A stretch of DNA of 41,496 nucleotides from assembly GCA_029974875.1 (NCBI GenBank), contig JARKQP010000522.1, positions 1-41,496 of the forward strand, read 5' to 3'. Below the pieces are notes generated by a model. The model searched no databases and was not told the DNA's origin. It worked only from the letters and a program-made list of their open reading frames with translations. This document shows, in pieces, positions 24,608 to 32,992 of this stretch; positions within the stretch are counted from its first letter, which is position 1, and each line of letters starts with the position of its first letter. The translations under genes were made by a program, and so were the position numbers. This DNA is from Mobilitalea sp. (GTDB lineage Bacteria > Bacillota_A > Clostridia > Lachnospirales > Lachnospiraceae).

Positions 24608-24805
24608 ATGGATTTAAACGTAGGTGAGATTGTTAAATTAAAGAAGCAGCATCCCTGCGGAAGCTTTGAATGGGAGATCCTCCGTGTGGGTATGGACTTC
24701 CGGTTAAAATGTCTGGGCTGCGGGCATCAGGTCATGCTGCCAAGAAAACAGGTGGAAAAGAGCATCAGGCAGGTCAGAAAACCGGCCGGTCAGGGTAATG
24801 GCTAG
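24608..24805 (+). CDS. DUF951 family small protein
   Basis: The protein has 65 residues and begins MDLNVGEIVKLKKQHPCGS, with the DUF951 pattern KKxHPCGxxxW and a Cys pair in CLGCGH, probably a small RNA- or nucleic-acid-binding OB-like fold; the role is unknown in the family. I chose ATG 24608 because AAAGGAGGG lies eight bases before it. In other Firmicutes the family often sits near chromosome-partition or ychF genes; here it precedes xth by 93 bp, without a visible terminator between them. Confidence 0.88.
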   Translation: MDLNVGEIVKLKKQHPCGSFEWEILRVGMDFRLKCLGCGHQVMLPRKQVEKSIRQVRKPAGQGNG

Positions 24806-24898
24806 GGTCTGCTTAGGAGCATGACCAGGGTCAGGATTAAGATAAAAGCTATAATACTACTATCATACTAATTGAAAAAGAACTGGAGGAAGTAACGA

Positions 24899-25651
24899 AT
24901 GAAATTAATATCCTGGAATGTCAATGGGCTTCGGGCATGCCTGAATAAAGGATTTGAAGAATTTTTCCGTGAGATGGATGCGGATATATTTTGCCTGCAG
25001 GAAACAAAGCTCCAGCCAGAGCAGGTTGAGATAGCCTTTGAAGGCTATCACCAATATTTTAATTCAGCGGTAAAAAAGGGGTATTCAGGGACAGCTATCT
25101 TTTGCAAGCAGGAGCCCTTGAAGGTAGCCTTTGACCTTGGGATGGACAGGCATAATGAGGAAGGCAGGGTCATCACCTTGGAATATGAGGATTTTTATAT
25201 GGTTACGGTGTATACGCCGAATTCCCAGAGGGAATTGACAAGGCTTGGCTACCGCATGGAGTGGGAAGAGGATTTCCGGGCATACCTGATGGAGCTGGAT
25301 AAGAAAAAGCCGGTGATCGTATGTGGGGATATGAATGTGGCGCATAAGGAAATCGATTTAAAGAATCCGAAATCCAATACCAAGAATGCCGGATTTACCA
25401 TAGAAGAGCGCGACAAGATGACAGCGCTGTTAGGCAGTGGATTTGTTGATACCTTCCGTTACAAATATCCTGAGGTAACGGATGCATATACCTGGTGGTC
25501 CTATATGTTTAAGGCACGTGAGAAGAATGTGGGTTGGCGGATTGACTATTTCCTGGTATCTGAGAGGCTGCAGGACAGGATAGAGGATGCGGTGATCCAT
25601 AATCAGGTGCTGGGCAGTGACCATTGTCCTGTGGAGCTGATCTTAAAATAA
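24899..25651 (+). CDS. xth: Exodeoxyribonuclease III / AP endonuclease
   Basis: This is a base-excision repair enzyme that cuts DNA at abasic sites and trims 3' ends. It has 250 residues. The Mg-dependent endonuclease/exonuclease/phosphatase motifs are all present: SWNVNGLRA at the N-terminus, LQETK near residue 35 (metal Glu), GDMNVAH near 144 (Asp/Asn), YTWWSY near 197 and GSDHCPVEL at the end (catalytic Asp-His). The ATG has GGAGG ten bases upstream. It probably forms a short unit with the DUF951 gene. Confidence 0.97.
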   Translation: MKLISWNVNGLRACLNKGFEEFFREMDADIFCLQETKLQPEQVEIAFEGYHQYFNSAVKKGYSGTAIFCKQEPLKVAFDLGMDRHNEEGRVITLEYEDFYMVTVYTPNSQRELTRLGYRMEWEEDFRAYLMELDKKKPVIVCGDMNVAHKEIDLKNPKSNTKNAGFTIEERDKMTALLGSGFVDTFRYKYPEVTDAYTWWSYMFKAREKNVGWRIDYFLVSERLQDRIEDAVIHNQVLGSDHCPVELILK

Positions 25652-25704
25652 TCTGTTAAAATCGGAAAAAGGGTAATAATGTTAGTATTTGGCAAAATAT
25701 CTGC

Positions 25705-25733
25705 TTGTAATTACAAAAAGAGAAAGGTATACT
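25705..25733 (+). promoter_or_regulatory. Promoter of the HD-GYP gene
   Basis: TTGTAA (25705-25710), a 17-bp spacer and TATACT (25728-25733). Confidence 0.6.
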
Positions 25734-25771
25734 TTAAGGTATGTACAAAGGAAAGTGGGGGATAGAGCTAC

Positions 25772-26836
25772 ATGGAGGTAGTAAGAATTAGGACGGACCA
25801 AGCCAAGGCCGGAATGAGAGTGGCAAACGACATCTACTCATCATCGGACCAGCTGATTATCACAAAGGGTGCAGTACTTGATAATAGGATGATTACAAGA
25901 TTACGTTTTTATAATGTTTATGGTCTTTTAGTGTATCGGGAGACTGAAAAGGTCAAGGAGGAGTCCTATATTGAAGTGCTGCGCAGCACCCAGGAATTCA
26001 AGAAGTTCAACAATACCTACGTCGGAACTGTGGATCAGGTGGAAGGCAGCTTCAGCAACTTCCTTAAGGGTGAAGCGGAATTTGATGTGGAGGAGCTGTT
26101 AAGGAATACGGATAATATCCTGCGGGAAGGCCGGAATGGCAGCCATATTTTAGAGATGCTCCATGGAATCCGTGACTATGATGATTTGACCTACATGCAT
26201 TCCTTGAACGTCTCCTTGATCTGTAATGTTTTCGGCGGCTGGCTGAAGTTTTCCGAAGAGGATATAAAGCAGCTTACCTTGGCAGGGCTTTTGCACGACA
26301 TTGGTAAAATGCTTATTCCAAGGGAGATCCTCTCAAAAGACGGAAAGCTGGATGAGAATGAGTATGAGATTGTAAAAACCCACTCCCTAAAAGGCTACCA
26401 GGCCATAAAGGATGCTCCGATTGATGTCCGTGTAAAGCATGCCGTATTAATGCATCATGAACGCTGTGACGGCTCCGGGTATCCCAACGGATTCGTCGCG
26501 GATCAGATAGATCCCTTTGCAAAAATTGTTGCGATTGCGGATGTCTATGATGCCATGACATCAAACCGCCGCTACCGCCATGCAATTTGCCCCTTTGGCG
26601 TCGTTGAGAATTTTGAACGGGATGGCTTCCTGAAATATGACCCGGGATATCTGATGACCTTCCTGGAACGGATCGTCATGTCCTATATGCATAATATTGT
26701 CCGGTTAAATGACGGCAGGGAGGGAGAGGTTGTTATGATTAACAAGCTTGCCCTATCCCGTCCCGTGATCCGGATCGGGACAGGCTTTGTGGATTTGTCA
26801 AAAGAGCATAAGCTGATGATTGAAAAGATTATATAA
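25772..26836 (+). CDS. HD-GYP domain protein, probable c-di-GMP phosphodiesterase
   Basis: The protein has 354 residues and no membrane segment. The first 60 residues (VRIRTDQAKAGMRVANDIYS ... ITKGAVLDNRMI) are an N-terminal module common before HD-GYP domains. The HD-GYP domain spans about 140-320: LLHDIGKMLIP near 174 with the HD pair, HHERCDGSGYP near 229 with the GYP motif, and ADVYDAMTSNRRYR near 255. All metal residues look intact, so hydrolysis of cyclic di-GMP is expected. The last 60 residues resemble a small beta-domain often found after HD-GYP. No diguanylate cyclase is nearby. Confidence 0.94.
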   Translation: MEVVRIRTDQAKAGMRVANDIYSSSDQLIITKGAVLDNRMITRLRFYNVYGLLVYRETEKVKEESYIEVLRSTQEFKKFNNTYVGTVDQVEGSFSNFLKGEAEFDVEELLRNTDNILREGRNGSHILEMLHGIRDYDDLTYMHSLNVSLICNVFGGWLKFSEEDIKQLTLAGLLHDIGKMLIPREILSKDGKLDENEYEIVKTHSLKGYQAIKDAPIDVRVKHAVLMHHERCDGSGYPNGFVADQIDPFAKIVAIADVYDAMTSNRRYRHAICPFGVVENFERDGFLKYDPGYLMTFLERIVMSYMHNIVRLNDGREGEVVMINKLALSRPVIRIGTGFVDLSKEHKLMIEKII

Positions 26837-26840
26837 AAAG

Positions 26841-26902
26841 ATTAAATAAAAGCATTAAGCAAAAACATTAACATTATGTGAAAGTATTAAGCAAAAACAT
26901 TA
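26841..26902. repeat. Short degenerate repeats between convergent genes
   Basis: ATTAAGCAAAAACATTA occurs at 26854-26870 and 26886-26902, with related AAAA-ATTAA fragments about every 13 bases between 26837 and 26912. It lies between the 3' ends of the HD-GYP gene and azlD and touches the azlD stop. Confidence 0.6.
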
Positions 26903-27235
26903 TGTAAAAACATACTGTACCAACAGCATATATAGCAAGGCTCCCCCGCCAATACTAAGAAGGGTATTTTTCTTCCACAGGTGGAGCAGGGCAATAACCA
27001 GAATACTGATTGCCTCCGGCAGCGCATGGGGAGACTGGATGAAGGAAACATCCTTCAGGCAGTAAATCACAAGCATGCCGATGATGGTGAAGGGAAGGAT
27101 ATCAGCAAGGTATTTCACATACTTTGGGATATCCTTGTTTTCTGGAAAAACCAGAAAGGGAAGCACCCGGGTCAGCTGGGTTCCAAGAACCACTATAGCA
27201 AAGAACAGGACTAACTGCAGAGTGGAATAATTCAT
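26900..27235 (-). CDS. azlD: AzlD family branched-chain amino acid transport protein
   Basis: This is the small subunit of the AzlCD branched-chain amino acid exporter, 111 residues with four predicted membrane segments. It shows the family pattern LGTQLTRVLPFLVFPENK near residue 17 and LPFTIIGMLVIYCL in the middle. It overlaps the azlC stop by four bases, so it is translated after azlC. Confidence 0.9.
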   Translation of the reverse strand: MNYSTLQLVLFFAIVVLGTQLTRVLPFLVFPENKDIPKYVKYLADILPFTIIGMLVIYCLKDVSFIQSPHALPEAISILVIALLHLWKKNTLLSIGGGALLYMLLVQYVFT

Positions 27236-27930
27236 GTTTCATGGCTCCTTTCCATTGGCTTCCTTGCCGCTGTTACCAGGGTTAATATCATAATCATGGA
27301 AGGAATGATAAAATTTGAGGCTCCGAATAGGAACCGGCAAACAATGGCGCTTACAATACCGATGATGGCGGGCAGGTGATTTTTCGTGGACTGCCACTGG
27401 TTGATCAAAATAACTACGAACAGCGCAGTCAGGACGAAATCAATTCCCTTTGTGTTGAAATCCAGCAGGCTGCCAAGAACACCGCCCAGGAGGGAACCGG
27501 TGATCCAGTAGGAATGGTTAAGCAGGGAAACAAAGAAATAGAACCATTTCCGGTCTACCTGCTCCGGGATCTTGGCGGAGCATACAATGGAAAAGGTCTC
27601 GTCTGTCAGGGAAAATATCAGGTAGGGCTTTAGCTTGCCAAAGCCCCGGTATTGCTTTAGCATGGAGATGCCATAAAACAGATGCCTGGCATTGACCGCC
27701 AGGGTCATGAGAAAGGCACCCATCAAATCAAAGCCGGCAGCTAACAGGGATACTGTTACAAATTGCATGGAACCGGCATAGATGAAGATGCTGGCAAGCA
27801 GGATCCAGAACAGGGAGAAGCCCTTGCTGTTCATAAGGATCCCATAGGCTGTGCCAAGGACGAGATAGCCTGTAAGGACAGGGATTGTATGCGGGAAAGC
27901 AGCCTTTAAGGCTGCCCGTTGTACTTTCAT
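27232..27930 (-). CDS. azlC: AzlC family branched-chain amino acid transport protein
   Basis: This is the large subunit of the exporter, 232 residues with about seven membrane segments. AzlC hallmarks are GTAYGILMNSKGF, IYAGSMQFVTVSLLAAG, NARHLFYGISML and FSLTDETFSI. The start ATG follows AAGGAG by eight bases. In Bacillus AzlCD exports leucine analogues and other branched compounds. No AzlB-type regulator is adjacent. Confidence 0.94.
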   Translation of the reverse strand: MKVQRAALKAAFPHTIPVLTGYLVLGTAYGILMNSKGFSLFWILLASIFIYAGSMQFVTVSLLAAGFDLMGAFLMTLAVNARHLFYGISMLKQYRGFGKLKPYLIFSLTDETFSIVCSAKIPEQVDRKWFYFFVSLLNHSYWITGSLLGGVLGSLLDFNTKGIDFVLTALFVVILINQWQSTKNHLPAIIGIVSAIVCRFLFGASNFIIPSMIMILTLVTAARKPMERSHET

Positions 27931-28002
27931 ATGGATACTCCTTCTATAATAAAAAGTGCCTTAATTCTTCGGATCAATGATTGGCAGTAAATCGGAGAAT
28001 TA

Positions 28003-28407
28003 TCAGGGCCTTGCTGAGGAACCGGACAAAACTGGCTGAAAATCAGCACTGTCTCCGCAGACGAAGCCGGAATGCTTCTCAACGAGCTGTTCAAAATAAG
28101 GCGTTACTGCCTTGATGTCCTCTTCACAGATGATGATGGCGAAGATGGTCTTAATGTTACGGTTTTTAATAAAGGAAGCATCGGAAGGATCCTTAAAATT
28201 TGGATCTATAGACTCAAAGTCAACAGAATTCCCATTTGGCAATTCTATCTCAAGCACGTTCATTTCCTCCCAGAGCTGGGTGGAGAGCCCGCTTTCCTGC
28301 AGCAGGGCTGCAATTTCCTTTGCGTTAACCTCGGAGGGGGTCATAAATAGAAGGTCAATATATTTTTTTATTACCTTCTTACCGTCATCTGATTTTCTCT
28401 TACCCAT
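28003..28407 (-). CDS. Uncharacterised 134-residue cytoplasmic protein
   Basis: This protein has no signal peptide or membrane segment. It starts with a basic stretch (MGKRKSDDGKKVIKKYID), then shows a repeat-like helix EVNAKEIAALLQESGLSTQ, an acidic middle (LEIELPNGNSVDFESIDPNF) and a hydrophobic strand KTIFAIIICEED before a Cys-containing end. I do not recognise a family; the alpha-beta order is compatible with a small nucleotide- or ligand-binding domain. I chose the ATG at 28405-28407, with AAAGGATGAG upstream. Its promoter is bordered by an array of seven repeats. Confidence 0.7.
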   Translation of the reverse strand: MGKRKSDDGKKVIKKYIDLLFMTPSEVNAKEIAALLQESGLSTQLWEEMNVLEIELPNGNSVDFESIDPNFKDPSDASFIKNRNIKTIFAIIICEEDIKAVTPYFEQLVEKHSGFVCGDSADFQPVLSGSSARP

Positions 28408-28470
28408 TGTCTCATCCTTTCCTGGGCTTAATAGTGAAAGTGAAGGACCGATGGATTTCACTTTGCGTCA

Positions 28471-28499
28471 ATTATAATATATTCTCTTTTTTTCCGCAA
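28471..28499 (-). promoter_or_regulatory. Promoter of the 134-residue protein gene
   Basis: On the minus strand TTGCGG (28494-28499), a 17-bp A-rich spacer and TATAAT (28471-28476). The repeat array begins one base upstream of the -35 box. Confidence 0.6.
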
Positions 28500-28500
28500 C

Positions 28501-28674
28501 TGTCTAACGTTAAATATGTTTTTTGTCTAACGTTAATATGATTTTTGTGCCTAACATTAAATATGCTTTTTTGTGCCTAACGTTAAACATGCTTTTTTGT
28601 GCCTAACGCCAAATACGCCTTTTTGTGCCTAACGTTAAACATACTTTTGTGCCTAACATTAAATATACTTTTTT
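28501..28674. repeat. Tandem array of seven 22-26 bp repeats abutting a promoter
   Basis: Units start at 28501, 28525, 28547, 28573, 28599, 28625 and 28649. Four are exactly 26 bp, the others 22 to 24. The shared core is GCCTAACGTTAAA followed by CATGC-like bases and a T run of four to six. AACGTT in the core is palindromic. There is no unique spacer. The array fills the gap between the flavodoxin terminator and the promoter of the 134-residue protein gene. Confidence 0.85.
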
Positions 28675-28705
28675 GTTGACAGATGATATTTGTTTTCCTG
28701 CCTGC

Positions 28706-28742
28706 AAAAAAACAGCGGTATAAAATGCCATTCATACCGCTG
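28706..28742 (-). terminator. Terminator of the flavodoxin gene
   Basis: In the minus direction CAGCGGTAT and ATACCGCTG (28713-28721 and 28734-28742) form a perfect 9-bp stem followed by a run of seven T (28706-28712). It lies 129 bp past the flavodoxin stop; 28743-28871 shows no other feature. Confidence 0.85.
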
Positions 28743-28871
28743 CCAGAAAACAAAATCTCTATGTAATTTATAATTAACGAGATGATTCGGGTAATTAAGA
28801 TCCCTTAACCTATACACATCTCATGCCAAGAAGCCCGACATCACGTTTTTATCCAAGCCTGCTGTACCAGC

Positions 28872-29303
28872 TTAAAGCTGCGCTAATTTGCTGCCTAATT
28901 TGATGCACTGCTCCACTGCGTCCCCATCCGGTGAGCCTTCTGTTATCAGGCCTTCTCCATTAACCACTTCGGCTCCGGCATCCCTCATCCGGTCTACCCA
29001 ATCACGCATCCACTGTCCGTCGCCCCATCCATAGGAGCCAAACAAAGCGATATTCTTTCCGGCACAGAATTTCTCAACCTCTGCTACAAAAGGTTCCATC
29101 TCGCCTTCCTCCAGAACCTCATCACCCATGGAGGGGCATCCAAGTGCAAACGCAGGGGCAGCTTTCAAATCCTCCAGTGATACGCTGGAGATTTCCGCCA
29201 CCTCAGCTGTCTTGCCGGCCTGTTCAATTCCCTGTCCAATAGCCTTAGCCATCTCTTCGGTATTGCCTGTCTGTGACCAATAGGCCACGATTACCTTATC
29301 CAT
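28872..29303 (-). CDS. Flavodoxin, short chain
   Basis: This is a small FMN electron carrier of 143 residues in the cytoplasm. The phosphate loop SQTGNTEEMA is near residue 10, the isoalloxazine loops are LGCPSMGDEVLEEGEMEPF near 54 and GSYGWGDGQWMRDW near 88. The acidic surface fits clostridial flavodoxins that replace ferredoxin. It has its own promoter and terminator and is monocistronic. Confidence 0.96.
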   Translation of the reverse strand: MDKVIVAYWSQTGNTEEMAKAIGQGIEQAGKTAEVAEISSVSLEDLKAAPAFALGCPSMGDEVLEEGEMEPFVAEVEKFCAGKNIALFGSYGWGDGQWMRDWVDRMRDAGAEVVNGEGLITEGSPDGDAVEQCIKLGSKLAQL

Positions 29304-29365
29304 ATATATCCTCCTTCTATTTTGCTCCTACTCGGAGTTAGCAATGACTAACCTTACACCATAAT

Positions 29366-29394
29366 ACTATATCCTATCTTTGCTTTGTTTTCAA
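29366..29394 (-). promoter_or_regulatory. Flavodoxin promoter
   Basis: On the minus strand TTGAAA (29389-29394), a 17-bp spacer and TATAGT (29366-29371). Confidence 0.6.
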
Positions 29395-29431
29395 CCGTCC
29401 ACATGATCAATCTTTCTCAAGAATGTAATAA

Positions 29432-29510
29432 AGTGCCAAAAGTCAGGCTTATTTATTGTGATAAATACCGTATATATTCGTCACAATAGATAAGAAAGAA
29501 CTCTGGCACT
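29432..29510. repeat. Long imperfect inverted repeat between pdxT and flavodoxin
   Basis: AGTGCCA (29432-29438) pairs with TGGCACT (29504-29510). Inside it a 14-bp stem CTTATTTATTGTGA pairs with TCACAATAGATAAG (one G-T wobble), with a 19-nt AT-rich loop. It may terminate pdxST transcripts running leftward (TTTA follows) or be a small mobile-type repeat. Confidence 0.65.
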
Positions 29511-29558
29511 CAAATTCAGCGGATACACCATCAGCTTAAAGAGGAAGGTGTCAGTACA

Positions 29559-30122
29559 CTATTGAATCATCTGCAAAAAGAATTCATGGATACGGGTATC
29601 TTCCCCCAGCTCTGGATGAAAGGCCATACCAAGTTGGTTCTGGTATCTGGCAGCCACAATATTACCGTCCACCCGGGCTAATACGTCAACACCCGCCCCC
29701 ACCTTCTCGATATAAGGTGCCCGGATAAACTCCATTGGGAATTTCCCGATACCAGCCACATCTTCAAGGGCAGAGAAGCTTCCGAGCTGCCTTCCATAGG
29801 CATTGCGTCTCACCGTGGCAGGAAGCGTCCCAAAATATGCTTTATCATCATTGCTCAGCTCTTTTGCCAGCAAAATCAGGCCGGCGCAGGTGGCTAGCAC
29901 AGGTAGCCCGTTCCTGATACGTTCCTGTAACAGGTCAAACATTTCAAGCTCACGAAGCAATTTTCCCTGAACGGTACTTTCTCCGCCTGGCAGGATTAAG
30001 CCGTCAAAGGGCTGCTTTAGGTCAGCCTTTTGTCTCAGCTCGATGCATTCCACACCGAGCCGGTCCATCATTTTGATATGTTCAATAAATGCGCCCTGGA
30101 CCGCTAATACAGCTACCCTCAT
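29559..30122 (-). CDS. pdxT: Pyridoxal 5'-phosphate synthase glutaminase subunit
   Basis: This is the glutaminase of the PdxST complex, which passes ammonia to PdxS for vitamin B6 synthesis. It has 187 residues. Motifs are LAVQGAFIEH at the start, GLILPGGESTV near 45 (oxyanion region), VLATCAGLILLAKE near 75 with the catalytic Cys, and GMAFHPELGED near 165 with the His-Glu pair. It follows pdxS by 33 bases. Confidence 0.97.
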   Translation of the reverse strand: MRVAVLAVQGAFIEHIKMMDRLGVECIELRQKADLKQPFDGLILPGGESTVQGKLLRELEMFDLLQERIRNGLPVLATCAGLILLAKELSNDDKAYFGTLPATVRRNAYGRQLGSFSALEDVAGIGKFPMEFIRAPYIEKVGAGVDVLARVDGNIVAARYQNQLGMAFHPELGEDTRIHEFFLQMIQ

Positions 30123-30155
30123 TTAAAGCCTCCTTTATCTCGAAAATAGTCCAAG

Positions 30156-31031
30156 CTACTTGCCCCTTTCTGCCATAAGCAGCTCTATTTCCTGTTCATT
30201 GATCCCGACCATGGCATCTCCTAAGTCCTCTGAAAGTGCGGCAAGCATTCCTGCATCGGTGAAATTGGTCACGGCTTTAACGATGGCATTGGCGCGTTTT
30301 GCCGGATCGCCGGATTTAAAGATGCCGGAGCCGACGAATACACCTTCCGCGCCCAGCTGCATCATGAGTGCTGCATCCGCAGGAGTTGCAACGCCTCCGG
30401 CGGCAAAATTAACTACCGGCAGTCTTCCGTTATCATGTACATATTGTACAAGGTCAAAAGGAACCTGGAGCTCCTTTGCAATCTGGTACAATTCATCCTC
30501 CCTCATGGAAGCAATACGGGCGATATCACGGTTCATCATCCTCATATGGCGGACGGCCTGCACAATATCGCCGGTTCCGGGCTCACCCTTGGTCCTTATC
30601 ATGGAAGCACCCTCGTTGATTCTGCGGAGGGCTTCGCCCAGATCCTTTGCCCCACAGACAAAAGGAACCTTAAAATTTCGTTTATTAATATGGTAAACAT
30701 CATCCGCGGGGGACAGAACCTCGCTTTCGTCAATATAATCAATCTCAACTGCCTCTAAAAGCTGTGCCTCCACAAAATGCCCGATACGGCATTTCGCCAT
30801 AACAGGAATGGATACTGCCGCCTGGATACCCTTAATCATCTTAGGATCGCTCATCCGGGACACTCCACCGGCAGCCCGGATGTCCGCCGGGATACGCTCC
30901 AATGCCATGACGGCACATGCGCCTGCCTCCTCTGCAATCCTTGCCTGCTCCGGTGTGGTCACATCCATGATGACACCGCCCTTTAGCATTTGGGCTAATT
31001 CCTTGTTTAACTGATACCTTTTCTCTTCCAT
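30156..31031 (-). CDS. pdxS: Pyridoxal 5'-phosphate synthase subunit PdxS
   Basis: This enzyme builds PLP from ribose 5-phosphate, glyceraldehyde 3-phosphate and ammonia. It has 291 residues and is highly conserved: [23 protein letters not shown] (split by family alignments near residue 15), [13 protein letters not shown] near 78 (catalytic Lys), [14 protein letters not shown] near 130 (second Lys), and [19 protein letters not shown] near 205. I chose the ATG at 31029-31031, after AAAGGGAGA; an ATG six codons earlier overlaps the ribosome site. Confidence 0.98.
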   Translation of the reverse strand: MEEKRYQLNKELAQMLKGGVIMDVTTPEQARIAEEAGACAVMALERIPADIRAAGGVSRMSDPKMIKGIQAAVSIPVMAKCRIGHFVEAQLLEAVEIDYIDESEVLSPADDVYHINKRNFKVPFVCGAKDLGEALRRINEGASMIRTKGEPGTGDIVQAVRHMRMMNRDIARIASMREDELYQIAKELQVPFDLVQYVHDNGRLPVVNFAAGGVATPADAALMMQLGAEGVFVGSGIFKSGDPAKRANAIVKAVTNFTDAGMLAALSEDLGDAMVGINEQEIELLMAERGK

Positions 31032-31144
31032 AAAGATTCTCCCTTTCAAAGCATTAATGGTTTTGCAGCGCTTTCATGGTTTAATGTTAATGTCCCTTTG
31101 GACCTCAATGCCTAGGTAATACTCCTGTTTTTTCGCTGCTGTTC

Positions 31145-31223
31145 TTTACAAACCTGATAAACCCTATTATAATCGAAAGTGACCATATTTAAATATCCAT
31201 TTTAAATATATTAAGAATGGTCA
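31145..31223. promoter_or_regulatory. Divergent pdxS/pdxR promoters and candidate PdxR operator
   Basis: For pdxR, TTTACA (31145-31150), 17 bp, TATAAT (31168-31173) on the plus strand. For pdxST, a minus-strand TATAAT at 31166-31171 overlaps that -10 box and has no good -35. A dyad TGACCAT (31180-31186) and ATGGTCA (31217-31223) encloses AT-rich TTTAAATAT repeats; it lies upstream of the weak pdxST promoter and just downstream of the pdxR start, fit for activation of one and repression of the other. Confidence 0.65.
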
Positions 31224-31244
31224 GATTGGAGGTCTCCCATTCCC

Positions 31245-32654
31245 ATGTTGACATATTCCTTTGCAGATATAGGGTCAGATAGTCTTTATGAGCATTTATA
31301 TAAATGCATTAAAAACGATATATTACAAGGGGTTCTGGCTCCAGGGGGCAGGCTGCCCTCAAAGCGGAGCTTTGCGAAGCATCTGAACATAAGCACTATT
31401 ACGGTTGAGAATTCCTATGCCCAGCTGCTGGCGGAGGGCTATATTTATTCCATAGCGAAGAAGGGCTATTTTGTTGCGGATATTACAAATTCCCTAAAGG
31501 CTTCACCGGTACCTCCCCAGGCATACCGGGAGTTAACCGAGGATAAGCCGGCATATTATGCGGATTTTTTGAGTAACCGGACAAATCCGGCTAATTTTCC
31601 ATTTTCCATCTGGGCAAAGCTGATGAGGGAGATTATCTCAGAGAAAAGTGAGGAGCTGATGACGAATTCCCCAAGCGGGGGAAGCCTGGAGCTTAGGACG
31701 GCGATTGCCGGGCATCTTCTTGCATTCCGGGGGATGAGGGTATCGCCGCGGCGTATCATTGTCGGGGCCGGCACTGAGTATCTGTATGGTCTTTTGATCC
31801 AGCTGCTGGGGCATGATAAGGTCTATGCGGTAGAAGACCCGGGCTATAAGAAGGTTGCCCAGATTTACAGGAGCAACCATGTAAGCTGCCTCCATATCCC
31901 GATGGACAGGCAGGGGATATTGATACCCTCCCTGGAGGAAAGCGGGGCAAGGGTGGCACATATTTCGCCATCCCACCATTATCCCACCGGAATTATCACT
32001 CCCATCAGCAGAAGGTATGAGCTCCTTGGCTGGGCTTCCAGGTCGAAGGACAGATATATCATTGAGGATGATTATGACAGTGAATTCAGGCTTTTGGGCA
32101 AGCCCATCCCTTCACTCCAAAGCATTGATGTTATGGAAAAGGTGGTCTATATCAATACCTTCAGCAAGAGCCTGGCATCCACAATCAGGATTGGCTATAT
32201 GGTGCTCCCGGAGCATCTGGTGGAGAAGTTTTACCGGGAATTAAGCTTTTATTCCTGCACTGTCTCTACCTTTGAACAGTATGCCCTGGCTAAATTCATC
32301 CGGGATGGGCATTTTGAACGGCATATCAATAAAATGAGGAGCTTTTACCGGATCCAGAGGGATCTGTTGCTGGAATGCATTAAAACAAGTCCCCTGTCAG
32401 GCTCTGTGGTGATTACGGAGGAGGATGCGGGTCTGCATTTTTTGATGGAAGTAAAGACAAGATTTACGGATGAGGTCATCCTGCGCAGGGCAGAGCAGGA
32501 GAGGATACGGATCGGATGTATCTCCCAGTTCTACCATAACCCGGCACCTGACCTGGAGCATATCCTGGTAATGAACTATTCGGGGATTGAAACGGATAAG
32601 ATGGAAGAAGCGGTTGGAAGGTTAAGCAGATGTATTATTTCTAAGCTGACATGA
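31245..32654 (+). CDS. pdxR: MocR/PdxR-family regulator (GntR HTH + aminotransferase-like domain)
   Basis: The protein has 469 residues with a GntR-type winged helix (YEHLYKCIKNDILQGVLAPG ... FAKHLNISTITVENSYAQLL, residues 14-70) and a fold-type I aminotransferase-like domain. The PLP site shows EDDYDSEFR near 278 and NTFSKSLASTIRIGYMV near 306 with the Lys expected to bind PLP. Divergence from pdxST makes PdxR the natural reading: it activates PLP synthesis when PLP is low and represses itself. The ATG has GGAGGT at a slightly long 11-base spacing. A terminator follows. Confidence 0.92.
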   Translation: MLTYSFADIGSDSLYEHLYKCIKNDILQGVLAPGGRLPSKRSFAKHLNISTITVENSYAQLLAEGYIYSIAKKGYFVADITNSLKASPVPPQAYRELTEDKPAYYADFLSNRTNPANFPFSIWAKLMREIISEKSEELMTNSPSGGSLELRTAIAGHLLAFRGMRVSPRRIIVGAGTEYLYGLLIQLLGHDKVYAVEDPGYKKVAQIYRSNHVSCLHIPMDRQGILIPSLEESGARVAHISPSHHYPTGIITPISRRYELLGWASRSKDRYIIEDDYDSEFRLLGKPIPSLQSIDVMEKVVYINTFSKSLASTIRIGYMVLPEHLVEKFYRELSFYSCTVSTFEQYALAKFIRDGHFERHINKMRSFYRIQRDLLLECIKTSPLSGSVVITEEDAGLHFLMEVKTRFTDEVILRRAEQERIRIGCISQFYHNPAPDLEHILVMNYSGIETDKMEEAVGRLSRCIISKLT

Positions 32655-32725
32655 TGGCCGGATTTCCTTCATTATCCTGGGAGCAGGCAATCCAGGAAAT
32701 AATATTTAATAGATAATCAACTATA

Positions 32726-32773
32726 AAACGAATCCTTCCGGGTTAACTTAGATCCGGGAGGATTCGTTTGTTT
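32726..32773 (+). terminator. Terminator of pdxR
   Basis: A 16-base stem (32726-32742 with 32754-32769), AAACGAATCC with GGATTCGTTT at its base and CCGGG/CCCGG-type pairing inside, is followed by TGTTTT. The remaining 32774-32992 shows AT-rich sequence with no clear gene; a weak TATTATA box near 32890 may drive the dedA-type gene. Confidence 0.8.
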
Positions 32774-32992
32774 TCATGCTAATATCCGCTTTCAGCCATT
32801 GCCAGTGTACCCGTACGGCTGTTGCAGCTAAGAAAACTTCTTAAGAAAATCTTTAGTTTTTTCTGAAGTAATCCTTTAGATTATTCCGTTATTATAGCTT
32901 AAGAACCTAATAAAGCAGGTAAACGGACTCGCATGGAGCCGCACAAACAAAGACTGACTATGAAAAATGCTGGAGAAAGAGGAATAGGAGAT

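Noticed and set aside
28501..28674. Possible CRISPR array from repeated GCCTAACGTTAAA
   Set aside because: Repeats are contiguous and variable in length, without spacers or cas genes.
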